From positions 62,001 through 126,000 of the forward strand of contig NZ_JACESA010000009.1 of the NCBI RefSeq assembly GCF_013912065.1: a stretch of 64,000 bases of DNA. Direction: 5' to 3'. How positions within the stretch are numbered: position 1 is the stretch's first letter; every line of letters starts with the position of its first letter. Made by a program: the position numbers and the translations under genes. The stretch is from Brevundimonas sp. GTDB taxonomy: Bacteria > Pseudomonadota > Alphaproteobacteria > Caulobacterales > Caulobacteraceae. Below are positions 32,721 to 41,877 of this stretch, piece after piece. Under the pieces are notes generated by a model. That model did no database searches and was not told the DNA's origin. It was given only the letters and a program-made list of their open reading frames with translations.

Positions 32721-33995
32721 TCAGTGCGACGCGGTCGTGGTCACTTCCGCTGTCGCCTTGGTGCGGGCGCAGGCGATGGCGAAGACGGTCAGGCCGATAT
32801 AGCCCGCCATCGGCACCAGGAAGGCCGGCTGAAGCGCGCCGGCGGCGTCGGCGATCCGCGCCGCCACCTGAGGCAGCAGAGCGCCGCCGATGATGCCGAA
32901 GACCAGCAGACCCGAGGTGGCCGAGGTCGGAGCGGTCGACCGCTCCAGCGTCAGGGTGAAGATGGTCGGGAACATGATCGAGTTGAACAGACCGATGGAC
33001 AGGACGGCATAGGCCGCCGTCGGGCCGCCGATCTGGCTGACCAGCAGGCACAAGGCCGCAGCGGCGACGGTGCAGAAGGTCAGCACCACGCCGGGCGAAA
33101 CACGAGACAGAACCCAGGAACCGATGAACCGGCCGACCATGGCGCCGCCCCAGTAGAGGGCGACCATCTTGCCCGCCGTCTCGATCGGGGCGTTCAGGAT
33201 GTCGGGGCTTTCGAGGAAGTTGGTCAGCATGCCGCCGATCGCCACCTCGGCGCCGACATAGAGGAAGATGGCCAGGGCGCCGAAGATCGCCCAGGGCGAA
33301 GACAGGGCCTTCAGCGGCGAAACCGCCTCGGTCGCGGCCGGAGCCGCCGCATTGATCTTCTTGCGGGCGGTGAAGATGAAGAAGGCCACGACCGCGAAGA
33401 AGGCCCCCATGCTCAGGAAGGCCATGTCGATGCTGCGCAGCGACTGGCTGCGTGTCGCAACTGTGACCACGGCGCCGGCGGCGAAGACGCCCCCCGTCAG
33501 CAGGACGTGTGAGCCCAGCCACGGACCGACCGTGGTCCCCAGGGAGTTGAAGGCCTGGGACAGGTTCAATCGGCTGGACGCGCCCTTGCGGCTGCCCAGT
33601 TCGGCGACCAGCGGATTGGCCGCGACCTGCAGCAGGGTGACGCCCGAGGCGATCACGAACAGGGCGATCAGCACGCCCGGATACCAGTCGGCGGCCGTGG
33701 CGGCCGGCACGATCAGGCAGCCCGCCACCATGACGATCAAGGCGCCGATGATCGAACGGCTATAGCCCAGCCGGCCCAGAACCGCCGCCGCAGGCAGTGA
33801 CATCAGCCCGTAGGCGATGAACCAGGCGAAGGTGGTCAGAAACGCCTCGGCGTTGTTCAGGTCGAACACCCGCTTCACCGCCGCGATCAGCGGATCGATC
33901 AGCGAGGTGGCGAAGCCCCAGGCGAAGAACAAAGTGGTGATATAGGCGAAGGCCAAGCCTGTGCCCTGGCGCTTTGCGCCCTCTGATGCGGACAT
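32721..33995 (-). CDS. FucP/GluP-type sugar:H+ symporter (MFS, FHS family)
   Basis: 424 aa with 12 membrane helices. Family-specific sequences include FFAWGFATSLIDPLIAAVK, VTLLQVAANPLVAELG and NLSQAFNSLGTTVGPWLG, as in the fucose-glucose-galactose branch of MFS. It imports monosaccharides across the inner membrane with protons, here most likely glucose released from maltodextrins (inference from the locus). The ATG has AGGGGGA upstream. It lies on the same strand as the TonB receptor and directly after that receptor's strong terminator, so it probably has its own promoter. Confidence 0.92.
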   Translation of the reverse strand: MSASEGAKRQGTGLAFAYITTLFFAWGFATSLIDPLIAAVKRVFDLNNAEAFLTTFAWFIAYGLMSLPAAAVLGRLGYSRSIIGALIVMVAGCLIVPAATAADWYPGVLIALFVIASGVTLLQVAANPLVAELGSRKGASSRLNLSQAFNSLGTTVGPWLGSHVLLTGGVFAAGAVVTVATRSQSLRSIDMAFLSMGAFFAVVAFFIFTARKKINAAAPAATEAVSPLKALSSPWAIFGALAIFLYVGAEVAIGGMLTNFLESPDILNAPIETAGKMVALYWGGAMVGRFIGSWVLSRVSPGVVLTFCTVAAAALCLLVSQIGGPTAAYAVLSIGLFNSIMFPTIFTLTLERSTAPTSATSGLLVFGIIGGALLPQVAARIADAAGALQPAFLVPMAGYIGLTVFAIACARTKATAEVTTTASH

Positions 33996-34139
33996 GAATT
34001 CCCCCTGCTCGATAAGATCAAAGAAGCGCCGCGCTTCCCGCGCGGTTCTAGCCGTCTTGGTTCGGGCATCCGGCGAGCCCCGTCCAGCCGAAAAATCGCT
34101 TCTGTAACCAAACTTTGGCGCGTTCTCGGGGAACGAACC

Positions 34140-34173
34140 AAAAAAAAGGGCCGCCTCGTTTCCGAAGCGGCCC
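34140..34173 (-). terminator. Intrinsic terminator of the maltodextrin TonB receptor
   Basis: On the minus strand GGGCCGCTTCG and CGAGGCGGCCC (one mismatch) form a hairpin at 34173-34148, followed by eight T residues. It begins 19 bases after the receptor stop codon. Confidence 0.9.
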
Positions 34174-34192
34174 AGTCTGCTCAGGGAAGAAA

Positions 34193-36985
34193 TCAGAAGC
34201 GGTAGTTCATGCCCACCGCGAAGGTCCGGCCGTAGCTCTGATAATCGATGGTCCGGCGCTCATCGCCGTTCTCGAAGGTCTTGAACGGTTCGTCGGTCAG
34301 GTTGTTGACCTGGGCCAGGATGGACAGGCCCTCCAGCGGACCCGACTGGAACTCGTAACCGACCTGGGCGTCCACGACGGTTTCGGCGGCGACCGAACGC
34401 AAGGTGCGGCCGTTGCCGAAGCCGGCGACTTCACCGAGGTAGTCGGAGCGATAACGGGCAGAGACGCGCGACTGGAAGCCGTAGCGCTCATAATAGACGG
34501 TGCCGTTCATGACGGTTTCCGACAGGCCCGGCATGGTGGTCGGAGCCTCGTTCGGATCCGGCTGGACTTCGCTGTCCGTAGCCGAGGCGCTGAACAGGGC
34601 GCCGAAGCCCTCCAGAGCGGGGTGGAGGATGTCGAACGGCGCGGAGACCGAGAACTCGACGCCCTTGATCCAGCCGCCATCACCATTGTCAGGGCGCGAG
34701 GACAGGCCCTGGTTGATCACAGGGGTCACGCCGCCGGTCGGATAGCCAGTGAAGTCGACGATCTGGTTGCGGGTGTAAACATAGCTTTCGAGGTTCTTGT
34801 AATAGGCCGCCACCGAGACATAGCCCTTGCGGTTGGCGAAATACTTCTCGAGCGAGATGTCCGCCACATCGGCGATATAGGGGCGCAGTTCGGGATTGCC
34901 GCCGCTGGCGCTCCAGGGCGACTGGTTGTCGGGCTGGGCGCTGGGGATGTTGTTCGCCACGTTGAAGGAATAGTTCTGCGAGGCGCGCATGTCGTCCATC
35001 CGAGGACGCGCCAGGGTGCGGGCCACGGCGAAGCGGGCGAACAGGTCGTCGCCGACTTCCAGGATGAAGTTCGAGCTGGGCAAGATTTCCAGATATTCCA
35101 CGCCGCCGTCGACGGCGACGGTTTCCGACACGCCGGGGCCCACTTGGCGGGCCGAGAAGCCGGTGGAGCTCTGGTCGGTATAGACGAACTGCATGCCGAC
35201 GTTGCCGGTCAGCGGCCGACCGAACAGTTCATGGTCGATGTTGGCGCGGACATAGGCCGTAGAGACCTTTTCGGTCACTTCCCAGTTGCCGGCGGCGACG
35301 TCGGCGTTCGGGTTGCGGACCAGGTCCAGCAGACCGCTGTTGACCAGGCCCAGGGCGTCATAGCTGAGCACCTGCGAGATGCCGAGATAGCCCAGGTCGG
35401 TCGGCTCCAGCAGATATTCCGACGGGACGAACAGATCGCCGCCGCCGGGGACGCCGATGTAATACTGGTCGTTGACGAAGCTCTTGTTGCGCTCCGAATA
35501 GTTGACGCCGAAGTCGATCGACTTGAACGGGCTCTGGTGCAGGGCGCGGTTCGCCGTCAGGCGGACAGCCTTGATCTCGTCCTCGATGGAGGGGGTGTTC
35601 ATATAGCCGACCTGACCGCCGGGGATGACGTCTGCGCCCCAGCCCTGGGCCGAGGTGATGCGGATCAGGGCCGGGTCGGCGTAGTCCAGCTGGCTGGTGA
35701 ACCGGGTCACGCCGTCGTCGGTCAGTTCGAAGCCCAGGGTGTCCAGCGCGCCGTTGATGTTGCGGCCGGTGCCGGCGTTGGTTTCAAGAATGATGTCGTC
35801 GCGCTCGACCTTGGAGTAGCTGAGGTCCAGACCCAGGGTCCAGTCGTCGGTGGCGACGAACTCGGTGTTCCAGCCCAGGGCCGTGATGTTGCTGTCGCGC
35901 TTGTTCAGGTCGTTGCGGACGACGCCCTTGATGTTGTCCCAGGTGCCGGCGACGATCAGGCCGTCCTCGACCGTGTAGCCCGAACGAAGCGACGGCGCCG
36001 GGCGGCAAAGGGACGACGGCACGTTCACGGTGCAGTCGCCCGCCGAACCGCCCCAGGCCAGCGGGAACTCGATGCCGCGCAGGACCTGGGTATTCTTGAA
36101 CTCGGAATAGAAGGCGTCGATGGTCGAGTGGATGCGGTCGTTCGGACGCCATTCCAGCACGCCCATATAGCCGTCGCGCTCCAGCTCCGACGACATGACA
36201 TAGGGTTTGACGCCGCCGGTCAGCAGATTGCCGTCGCTGTAGGTCGGATAGCCCCAGGCGTTGAACCGTTCGGACTGGTACGGCGAGCTCATGTGGGCGT
36301 AGCCCAGGGCGACGCCCAGCGTGCCGTCCATGAACTGGTCGATGTAGGAGATGGTGTAGCGGTCGCCGCTGTCGGTCGTGCCCGAGTTCAGGGCGCCGAT
36401 GTCGTTCCACTCGTGGCGATAGTTCACCGCAATGGCCTGACGACCATAGGCCAGCGGACGCACGGTGCGCAGATCGACGGTGCCGGCCAGGCCCTGGCCG
36501 ACCAGGGCCGAGTCCGGGGTCTTGTAGACGACGACGCTGCCCAGCAGTTCCGACGGGAACTGGTCGAACTCGACGCCGCGGTTGTCGCCGGTCGTGACCA
36601 GCTCGCGGCCGTTCAGCAGGGCGGTGGTGAAGTCGGGGCCGAGGCCGCGGATCGAGATGGCCTGGCTGCGGCCGTCGAGGCGCTGCGAGGTCACGCCCGG
36701 CAGGCGGGCCAGGGATTCGGCGATGGAGACGTCCGGCAGCTTGCCGATGTCTTCCGCGGAAATGACCTCGACGATCGAGGTGTTGTTGGCCTTGGCCGAG
36801 ATCGAGGCTTCGATCGAGCGGCGGATGCCGGTGACGACGATCTCGCCGACCTCGGCGGCCTGATCGTCGGCCTGGGCCGTCGTATCACTGGTTTGAGCCT
36901 GAGCGCCGCTGACGGCCATGAGCGCGGCTGCGCCGAATGCGACACCCGACAGCAGGCGCACGCGCCGATTGAGACCTTGAGACAT
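34193..36985 (-). CDS. TonB-dependent receptor, probable maltodextrin uptake (MalA-like)
   Basis: 930 aa. A signal peptide (AAALMAVSGAQAQ) is followed by a TonB-box region (VGEIVVTGIRRSIE), then the plug signature of carbohydrate receptors in Caulobacter and Xanthomonas (EDIGKLPDVSIAESLARLPG, RGLGPDFTTALLNGREL). The barrel ends RTFAVGMNYRF. ATG 36985 has AGGGAGG at the right spacing; the ATG six bases upstream lies too close to it. The gene diverges from an exported alpha-amylase in a locus of alpha-glucan enzymes, so maltose/maltodextrin uptake is the likely role. A GCAAAAATATGCAAA site lies about 52-67 bases upstream of the start. Confidence 0.92.
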   Translation of the reverse strand: MSQGLNRRVRLLSGVAFGAAALMAVSGAQAQTSDTTAQADDQAAEVGEIVVTGIRRSIEASISAKANNTSIVEVISAEDIGKLPDVSIAESLARLPGVTSQRLDGRSQAISIRGLGPDFTTALLNGRELVTTGDNRGVEFDQFPSELLGSVVVYKTPDSALVGQGLAGTVDLRTVRPLAYGRQAIAVNYRHEWNDIGALNSGTTDSGDRYTISYIDQFMDGTLGVALGYAHMSSPYQSERFNAWGYPTYSDGNLLTGGVKPYVMSSELERDGYMGVLEWRPNDRIHSTIDAFYSEFKNTQVLRGIEFPLAWGGSAGDCTVNVPSSLCRPAPSLRSGYTVEDGLIVAGTWDNIKGVVRNDLNKRDSNITALGWNTEFVATDDWTLGLDLSYSKVERDDIILETNAGTGRNINGALDTLGFELTDDGVTRFTSQLDYADPALIRITSAQGWGADVIPGGQVGYMNTPSIEDEIKAVRLTANRALHQSPFKSIDFGVNYSERNKSFVNDQYYIGVPGGGDLFVPSEYLLEPTDLGYLGISQVLSYDALGLVNSGLLDLVRNPNADVAAGNWEVTEKVSTAYVRANIDHELFGRPLTGNVGMQFVYTDQSSTGFSARQVGPGVSETVAVDGGVEYLEILPSSNFILEVGDDLFARFAVARTLARPRMDDMRASQNYSFNVANNIPSAQPDNQSPWSASGGNPELRPYIADVADISLEKYFANRKGYVSVAAYYKNLESYVYTRNQIVDFTGYPTGGVTPVINQGLSSRPDNGDGGWIKGVEFSVSAPFDILHPALEGFGALFSASATDSEVQPDPNEAPTTMPGLSETVMNGTVYYERYGFQSRVSARYRSDYLGEVAGFGNGRTLRSVAAETVVDAQVGYEFQSGPLEGLSILAQVNNLTDEPFKTFENGDERRTIDYQSYGRTFAVGMNYRF

Positions 36986-37036
36986 TGTCATCCTCCCTGG
37001 GGCTGTCGCGATTCTGAATGTCGCAACCGAAGCCGT

Positions 37037-37052
37037 CGCAAAAATATGCAAA
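37037..37052. promoter_or_regulatory. Candidate LacI-family operator before the TonB receptor
   Basis: CGCAAAAATATGCAAA resembles the site at 37209-37225 (CTGCAAAATCTTGCAAA). Shared core is yGCAAAA-nn-TGCAAA. It lies in the receptor's promoter region, and the LacI-type regulator of the locus is the natural candidate binder. Confidence 0.5.
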
Positions 37053-37162
37053 CCTTAGGCATCATTGCAAGCTGTTAATCTCGGCGGCCCAATTTCGCCG
37101 CACCGCTGCCGCGTCAACAACCGCGTACTACTAAGCTTTTGAGGCTGATATTGCCCCTCTAT

Positions 37163-37177
37163 TGCTGCGATGCAGCA
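37163..37177. promoter_or_regulatory. TGCTGC-GAT-GCAGCA palindrome
   Basis: A perfect 6+6 inverted repeat with a 3-base spacer in the receptor/amylase divergent region, 13 bases upstream of a TTGACA box. It could be a second regulator's site. Nothing else supports it. Confidence 0.35.
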
Positions 37178-37189
37178 TTCTAATCCGCG

Positions 37190-37225
37190 TTGACAGGCAG
37201 CATCAGGACTGCAAAATCTTGCAAA
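37190..37225 (+). promoter_or_regulatory. Amylase promoter with overlapping candidate operator
   Basis: TTGACA (37190-37195) is a perfect -35 box; CAAAAT (37212-37217) at 16 bases is a weak -10. The palindrome TGCAA-AATC-TTGCA (37210-37223) covers the -10, so a bound repressor would block the promoter. Confidence 0.6.
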
Positions 37226-37270
37226 TCGATCTGGAAGGCTTTGCACTTTCCGGACGGGGAGGACGACAGG

Positions 37271-39118
37271 ATGATCATCGCTCGACAATGGAAGAGCCGG
37301 ACGCGCGCCGTATTGACTGCGGCGACCCTGCTCGCCGGCGCCTCCCCCCTGCCCGTCCTGGCCCAGACCTCGGTGCAAACGATCGCCCCGACGACCACAA
37401 CGCCGGACGCGCTGAACGCCCTGCGTCAGCGCCCGCCGCAGGACGAGGTGATCTATTTCCTGCTGCCCGACCGGTTCGCCAACGGCGATCCGTCCAATGA
37501 CAACGGCGGCTATGCCCCCGAGCGGCTGAAGAGCGGCTTCGACCCGTCGGATACCGACTTCTATCACGGCGGGGATTTAGCCGGGGTCACGCAGCGACTG
37601 GACTATATCCAGGGCCTGGGCGCGACCGCCGTCTGGCTGGCGCCCGTGTTCAAGAACAAGCCGGTGCAGTCGCACGGAAACTATACCGGCGCGGCGCACC
37701 ACGGATACTGGATCACCGACTTCACGGCGGTGGACCCTCACTTCGGCGACGAGGCGGCGATGCGCGCCCTGGTCGAGGCCGCCCATGCGCGCGGCATGAA
37801 GGTCTATCTAGACATCGTCGCCAACCATACGGCCGACGTGATCCGTTATCGCGAATGCCCGGACCGGCTCTGCGAATACCGCGGCCGCGCCGACTATCCC
37901 TATACGCGCCGAGGCGGCGTCGACGGAGCGCCGATCAACGAGGGCTTCGACGGCCGGGACTTCTCGCGCCTGACGCGGCCCGACTACGCCTATACGCCCT
38001 ATGTTCCGGCGGGCGAGGAGAACGCCAAGACGCCCGCCTGGCTGAACGATCCGATCCACTATCATAACCGGGGCGAGAGCACGTTCGCCGGCGAAAGCGG
38101 ACTGGACGGCGACTTCGCCGGGCTGGACGATCTGCTGACCGAGGACCCGGTCGTGGTCCAGGGCATGATCGACATCTTCGGCGGCTGGATCGAGAAATAC
38201 GGCATCGACGGCTTCCGCATCGACACCGCCCGCCACGTGAACCCCGAGTTCTGGCAGGCCTTCATCCCCGCCATGCTGGAGCGGGCGCGGGCCAAGGGCA
38301 TCCCGAACTTCCACATCTTCGGCGAGGTCTATGACCATGATCCGGCGGTCACGGCGCGGTTCACCAAGGTCGACGACTATCCCGCCGTGCTGGACTTCCC
38401 CTTCCAGAAAACCGCTGTCGACGTCGCCTCGGGCAAGGCCGGGACCGACGCCCTGGCCAAGCTGTTCGCCGCCGACGCCCTCTATGCCGAAGGCGCGGAC
38501 ACCGCCGCTATCCTGCCGACCTTCCTGGGCAACCACGACATGGGCCGCGTCGGCTTCTTCGTGAAACAGGCCAACCCCGACGCCGATGACGCCGAACTGC
38601 TGGCGCGCGTGAAACTGGCCCACGCCCTGATGATGTTCAGCCGCGGCGTTCCGACCCTCTATTACGGCGACGAACAGGGCTTCGCCGGCGCCGGGGGCTA
38701 TGGAAACTCGCGCCAGGACATGTGGGCCAGCCGGACGCCGGTCTATGCCTCCGAGGTCCCGCTGGGCGGCCGTCATGACGCCTATTCGACCGAGGCGCCG
38801 CTGTACCGCGCCATCGCCGAAATGGCCCGTATCCGCGCGGCCGAGCCGGCCCTGCGTCACGGCCGTCAGGAGGTCCGCGCCGCCGGCGACGCACCCGGCC
38901 TGTTCGCCGTCTCCCGCCTGGACGAGACGGGCGGCGAGACCCTGGTCCTGTTCAATTCCTCGACCGCCCCTGTCACGGCTCAGGTTGAGGTGGAGCCCGC
39001 CTCGCTGCGGTGGCAGTCTGTTCGCGGCGACTGCGCGGCCCAGGCTTCGGCGCCGGCCAGCTACGCCGTACGCATCGCCCCTCTCGACTATCTGATCTGC
39101 AAGAGCACGCCACAGTGA
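37271..39118 (+). CDS. Exported alpha-amylase (GH13)
   Basis: 615 aa with a signal peptide (LLAGASPLPVLAQ). It has the GH13 regions in order: QGLGATAVWLAPVF, DIVANHTAD, GIDGFRIDTARHV (nucleophile Asp), FHIFGEVYD (acid Glu) and FLGNHDMGR (second Asp), with a small beta-sandwich C-terminal domain. It hydrolyses alpha-1,4-glucans such as starch or maltodextrin in the periplasm or outside. ATG 37271 has GGGGAGG upstream; the frame starts earlier, but that part runs through the promoter. The stop overlaps the GTG of the next glucosidase (GTGA), giving a two-gene operon. Confidence 0.93.
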   Translation: MIIARQWKSRTRAVLTAATLLAGASPLPVLAQTSVQTIAPTTTTPDALNALRQRPPQDEVIYFLLPDRFANGDPSNDNGGYAPERLKSGFDPSDTDFYHGGDLAGVTQRLDYIQGLGATAVWLAPVFKNKPVQSHGNYTGAAHHGYWITDFTAVDPHFGDEAAMRALVEAAHARGMKVYLDIVANHTADVIRYRECPDRLCEYRGRADYPYTRRGGVDGAPINEGFDGRDFSRLTRPDYAYTPYVPAGEENAKTPAWLNDPIHYHNRGESTFAGESGLDGDFAGLDDLLTEDPVVVQGMIDIFGGWIEKYGIDGFRIDTARHVNPEFWQAFIPAMLERARAKGIPNFHIFGEVYDHDPAVTARFTKVDDYPAVLDFPFQKTAVDVASGKAGTDALAKLFAADALYAEGADTAAILPTFLGNHDMGRVGFFVKQANPDADDAELLARVKLAHALMMFSRGVPTLYYGDEQGFAGAGGYGNSRQDMWASRTPVYASEVPLGGRHDAYSTEAPLYRAIAEMARIRAAEPALRHGRQEVRAAGDAPGLFAVSRLDETGGETLVLFNSSTAPVTAQVEVEPASLRWQSVRGDCAAQASAPASYAVRIAPLDYLICKSTPQ

Positions 39119-40755
39119 ACGCCCACACCCTCGACCTCGCGACCGCCGCCCAGCCGGCGACCGCCCATCACGAATGGTGGCGGGGCGCGGTGCTGTACCA
39201 GATCTATCCGCGCAGCTTCGCCGACGCGAATAACGACGGCGTCGGCGACCTGAAGGGGATCACCGACCATCTGGACCACGTCGCCTCTCTGGGCGTGGAC
39301 GGGATCTGGCTGTCGCCGTTCTTCACTTCGCCGATGAAGGACTTCGGCTACGACGTCGCCGACTATTGCGACGTCGATCCGATCTTCGGGACCCTGGCCG
39401 ACTTCGACGCCCTGGTCGCGCGCGCTCATGCGCTGGGGCTGAAGGTCGTCATCGACCAGGTCTTCTCCCACACTTCGGACGAACACGCATGGTTCCTGGA
39501 CAGCCGCGCATCGCGGACCGGGCCGCACGCCGACTGGTACGTCTGGGCCGACGCCAAGCCCGACGGCTCGCCGCCGTCGAACTGGCAGTCAGTGTTCGGC
39601 GGGCCCGCCTGGACCTGGGACGCGCGTCGCGGCCAGTATTACATGCACAATTTCCTGGCCTCCCAGCCCCAGCTGAACGTCAGGAACCTCGAGGTCCAGG
39701 ACGCCCTGATCGCGGCGGCGCGGTTCTGGCTGGACCGGGGGGTGGACGGCTTCCGCCTGGACGCCATCAACTTCGCCATCCACGACCTGAAGCTGACCGA
39801 CAATCCGCCGATCAACGACGGCAAGAAGCGCACCCGGCCGTTCGACTTCCAGGACAAGATCAACAATCAGAGCCAACCGGAGATCATCGGCTTCCTGAAC
39901 CGTATCCGCGCCCTGACCGACAGCTATGAGGGCCGGTTCACCGTCGCCGAGGTCGGGGGCGACCACGCCGACCGGGAGATGAAGGAATATACGGCCGGGG
40001 ACGACCGGCTGCATTCGGCCTATGGCTTCCTCTACCTGTACGCCGATACGTTGAAGAGCGAACTGGTCGCCCAGGGCGAGACCATGTGGCCGGACCAGCA
40101 GGGCGAGGGCTGGCCGTCCTGGACCTTCTCGAACCACGACGCCCCGCGCGCCGTATCGCGCTGGTCACAGGGCCGCGACCCCAAGGCCTTCGCCGAGATG
40201 GCCCTGCTGCTGCTGGTCTGCCTGCGCGGCAATGTCTTCGTCTATCAGGGCGAGGAACTGGGCCTTCCCCAGGCCGAGGTGCCGTTCGAACGGCTGGTCG
40301 ATCCCGAGGCCATCTCCAACTGGCCCCAGACCCTGGGCCGCGACGGCGCCCGCACCCCCATGCCCTGGCATGCGGCCCAGACCAACGCCGGCTTCTCAAC
40401 CGTCGAGCCCTGGTTGCCCGTCGATCCCCGACACCTGGCCCTGGCCGTGGACGCCCAGGAGGCCGATCCGGCCTCGACGCTTCAGGTCGCCCGTCGCCTG
40501 ATCGGCCTGCGCCGCGAGCATCCGGCGCTGCGCCACGGCGGCATGGCGCCGATCGAGACCCACGGCCTGCTGGTCTTCGAGCGTCAGGAGCGGGGCGGAT
40601 CGCAACAGCGGCTGCTGTGCGTCTTCAACCTGAGCCACGAGACCGCCGACTGGAGCCCGCCCGCCGGAGCGACCCGGATCGAGGCGATCAACTGGACCGA
40701 GGCGGACGGGCAGGCCCTGCCTCCGCTCGCCGGCCTGGTCTTCAGCCTGGCATGA
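39115..40755 (+). CDS. Alpha-glucosidase (GH13)
   Basis: 546 aa without signal peptide, so cytoplasmic. Typical regions: WWRGAVLYQIYPRSFADANN, GVDGIWLSPFF, DQVFSHTSDEHAWF, GVDGFRLDAINFAI (nucleophile Asp), VAEVGGDHADRE (acid Glu), FSNHDAPRAVSRW. It removes glucose from maltose and short maltodextrins after import. The start is GTG 39115, which overlaps the amylase stop as GTGA; no ATG fits as well. It converges with the LacI-type regulator, 5 bases apart. Family resemblance suggests alpha-1,4 activity, but alpha-1,6 activity cannot be excluded. Confidence 0.93.
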   Translation: MNAHTLDLATAAQPATAHHEWWRGAVLYQIYPRSFADANNDGVGDLKGITDHLDHVASLGVDGIWLSPFFTSPMKDFGYDVADYCDVDPIFGTLADFDALVARAHALGLKVVIDQVFSHTSDEHAWFLDSRASRTGPHADWYVWADAKPDGSPPSNWQSVFGGPAWTWDARRGQYYMHNFLASQPQLNVRNLEVQDALIAAARFWLDRGVDGFRLDAINFAIHDLKLTDNPPINDGKKRTRPFDFQDKINNQSQPEIIGFLNRIRALTDSYEGRFTVAEVGGDHADREMKEYTAGDDRLHSAYGFLYLYADTLKSELVAQGETMWPDQQGEGWPSWTFSNHDAPRAVSRWSQGRDPKAFAEMALLLLVCLRGNVFVYQGEELGLPQAEVPFERLVDPEAISNWPQTLGRDGARTPMPWHAAQTNAGFSTVEPWLPVDPRHLALAVDAQEADPASTLQVARRLIGLRREHPALRHGGMAPIETHGLLVFERQERGGSQQRLLCVFNLSHETADWSPPAGATRIEAINWTEADGQALPPLAGLVFSLA

Positions 40756-40760
40756 GGCCG

Positions 40761-41774
40761 TCAGCCGCCACAGGTCTCGCGCACGATCAGATCGGTCGGA
40801 ACCCGTTCCGACCGGCCGGCGGTCGCGCCCCCGTGGTCGAGCAGTTTGGACACCATCAGCCGTCCGGCCTTCATCGTGTCCTGGGCGATGGTGGACAGGG
40901 CCGGACGCGAGTAGCGGCTGAACGGCACATTGTCGAAGCCGATGACCGAGACGTCGCCGGGCACGGTCAGTCCGGCGTGCTCCAGCGCCCGCACCGCGCC
41001 CAGCGCGATCTGGTCCGACGCCGCCACCACCCCGTCGAAGGCGACGCCGCGACGGACCAGGGCGTCGACAGCCGCCTCGGCGGATTCGACCTCGAAATGG
41101 GCGGGGACGATCAGGTCCGCATCCACCGCAATGCCCGCCGTCTCCAGGGCCTCCAGATAGCCGCGGTGCCGTTGCATGGCCTCGGGCGGGTCCAGGTCGC
41201 CCAGGAAGACGATACGTTGTCGGCCCAGCCGGGCCAGGTGCGAGGTCGCGCGTCGGCCGCCCGAAAAATTGTCCGAGCCGATGGAGCAGTAGTCCTGCTC
41301 CGCCAGGTCCGCGCCCCAGACGACGAAGCGATGGTCGCCCGCCGCCAGACGGTTGAAGGCGCCGTGCAGGCTGGACTGGCCCAGGAAGATGACGCCGTCG
41401 GCGCGGCTGGTGTTCATCGCCGCCGCCAGTTCGTCATAGGTGGCCGGCGAGATATGGCTCATCAGCAGGTCGCAGTCGCGCTCTCGCGCCGCCTCCCCCA
41501 CCCCGGCCAGAAGCTCCAGGAAGAAGGGATCGGAAATCCGGCCCTCGCGCCCCTGCGGACGCGGCGTCACCAGGGCGATGGTGCCCTGGGCCCCGATGGG
41601 GCCGGCCGGCATGTAGCGGCGGAACGGATAGTCGTGCTCCTTCGCCAGCTTCCAGATCAGCTGTTTGGTGCGGTCGTTGACGGCGGGGCTGTCGTTCAGC
41701 GCCCGCGAGGTCGTGGCGACCGAGACGCCGGCCAGGCGCGCAATGTCTTCAAGTCGGGTGGTCTTGCGGCTCAA
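40761..41774 (-). CDS. LacI-family regulator of the maltodextrin locus
   Basis: 337 aa with an N-terminal helix-turn-helix and hinge (TRLEDIARLAGVSVATTSRA, LNDSPAVNDRTKQLI) and a periplasmic-binding-protein-like sugar domain ending in VIGFDNVPFSRYSRPALSTI. It probably represses the receptor, amylase and GH97 units until maltose or a derivative binds. The start is TTG 41774 with GAGGA ten bases upstream; no in-frame ATG is present. Its own promoter region, shared with GH97, carries two TGCAAA words. Confidence 0.92.
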   Translation of the reverse strand: MSRKTTRLEDIARLAGVSVATTSRALNDSPAVNDRTKQLIWKLAKEHDYPFRRYMPAGPIGAQGTIALVTPRPQGREGRISDPFFLELLAGVGEAARERDCDLLMSHISPATYDELAAAMNTSRADGVIFLGQSSLHGAFNRLAAGDHRFVVWGADLAEQDYCSIGSDNFSGGRRATSHLARLGRQRIVFLGDLDPPEAMQRHRGYLEALETAGIAVDADLIVPAHFEVESAEAAVDALVRRGVAFDGVVAASDQIALGAVRALEHAGLTVPGDVSVIGFDNVPFSRYSRPALSTIAQDTMKAGRLMVSKLLDHGGATAGRSERVPTDLIVRETCGG

Positions 41775-41806
41775 GGTCGCGGGTCCTCGAAGCAGTCTGT
41801 CGTGAC

Positions 41807-41825
41807 TGCAAATTTTTCTGCAAAC
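41807..41825. promoter_or_regulatory. Candidate LacI-family operator between regulator and GH97 gene
   Basis: TGCAAATTTTTCTGCAAAC holds two TGCAAA words. The half sequence ACTGCAAA is also found at the amylase operator (37208-37215). It lies between the divergent regulator and the GH97 gene. Spacing between words differs from the other sites by two bases. Confidence 0.5.
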
Positions 41826-41877
41826 ATTTCAGCCACCGTTCGCGGCGGTTGGCAAGAGGCGGCGTAACGGAGTTCAC

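Noticed and set aside
34115-37078. 987-codon open frame on the plus strand
   Set aside because: Antisense shadow of the TonB receptor, and it runs through that gene's T-tailed terminator.
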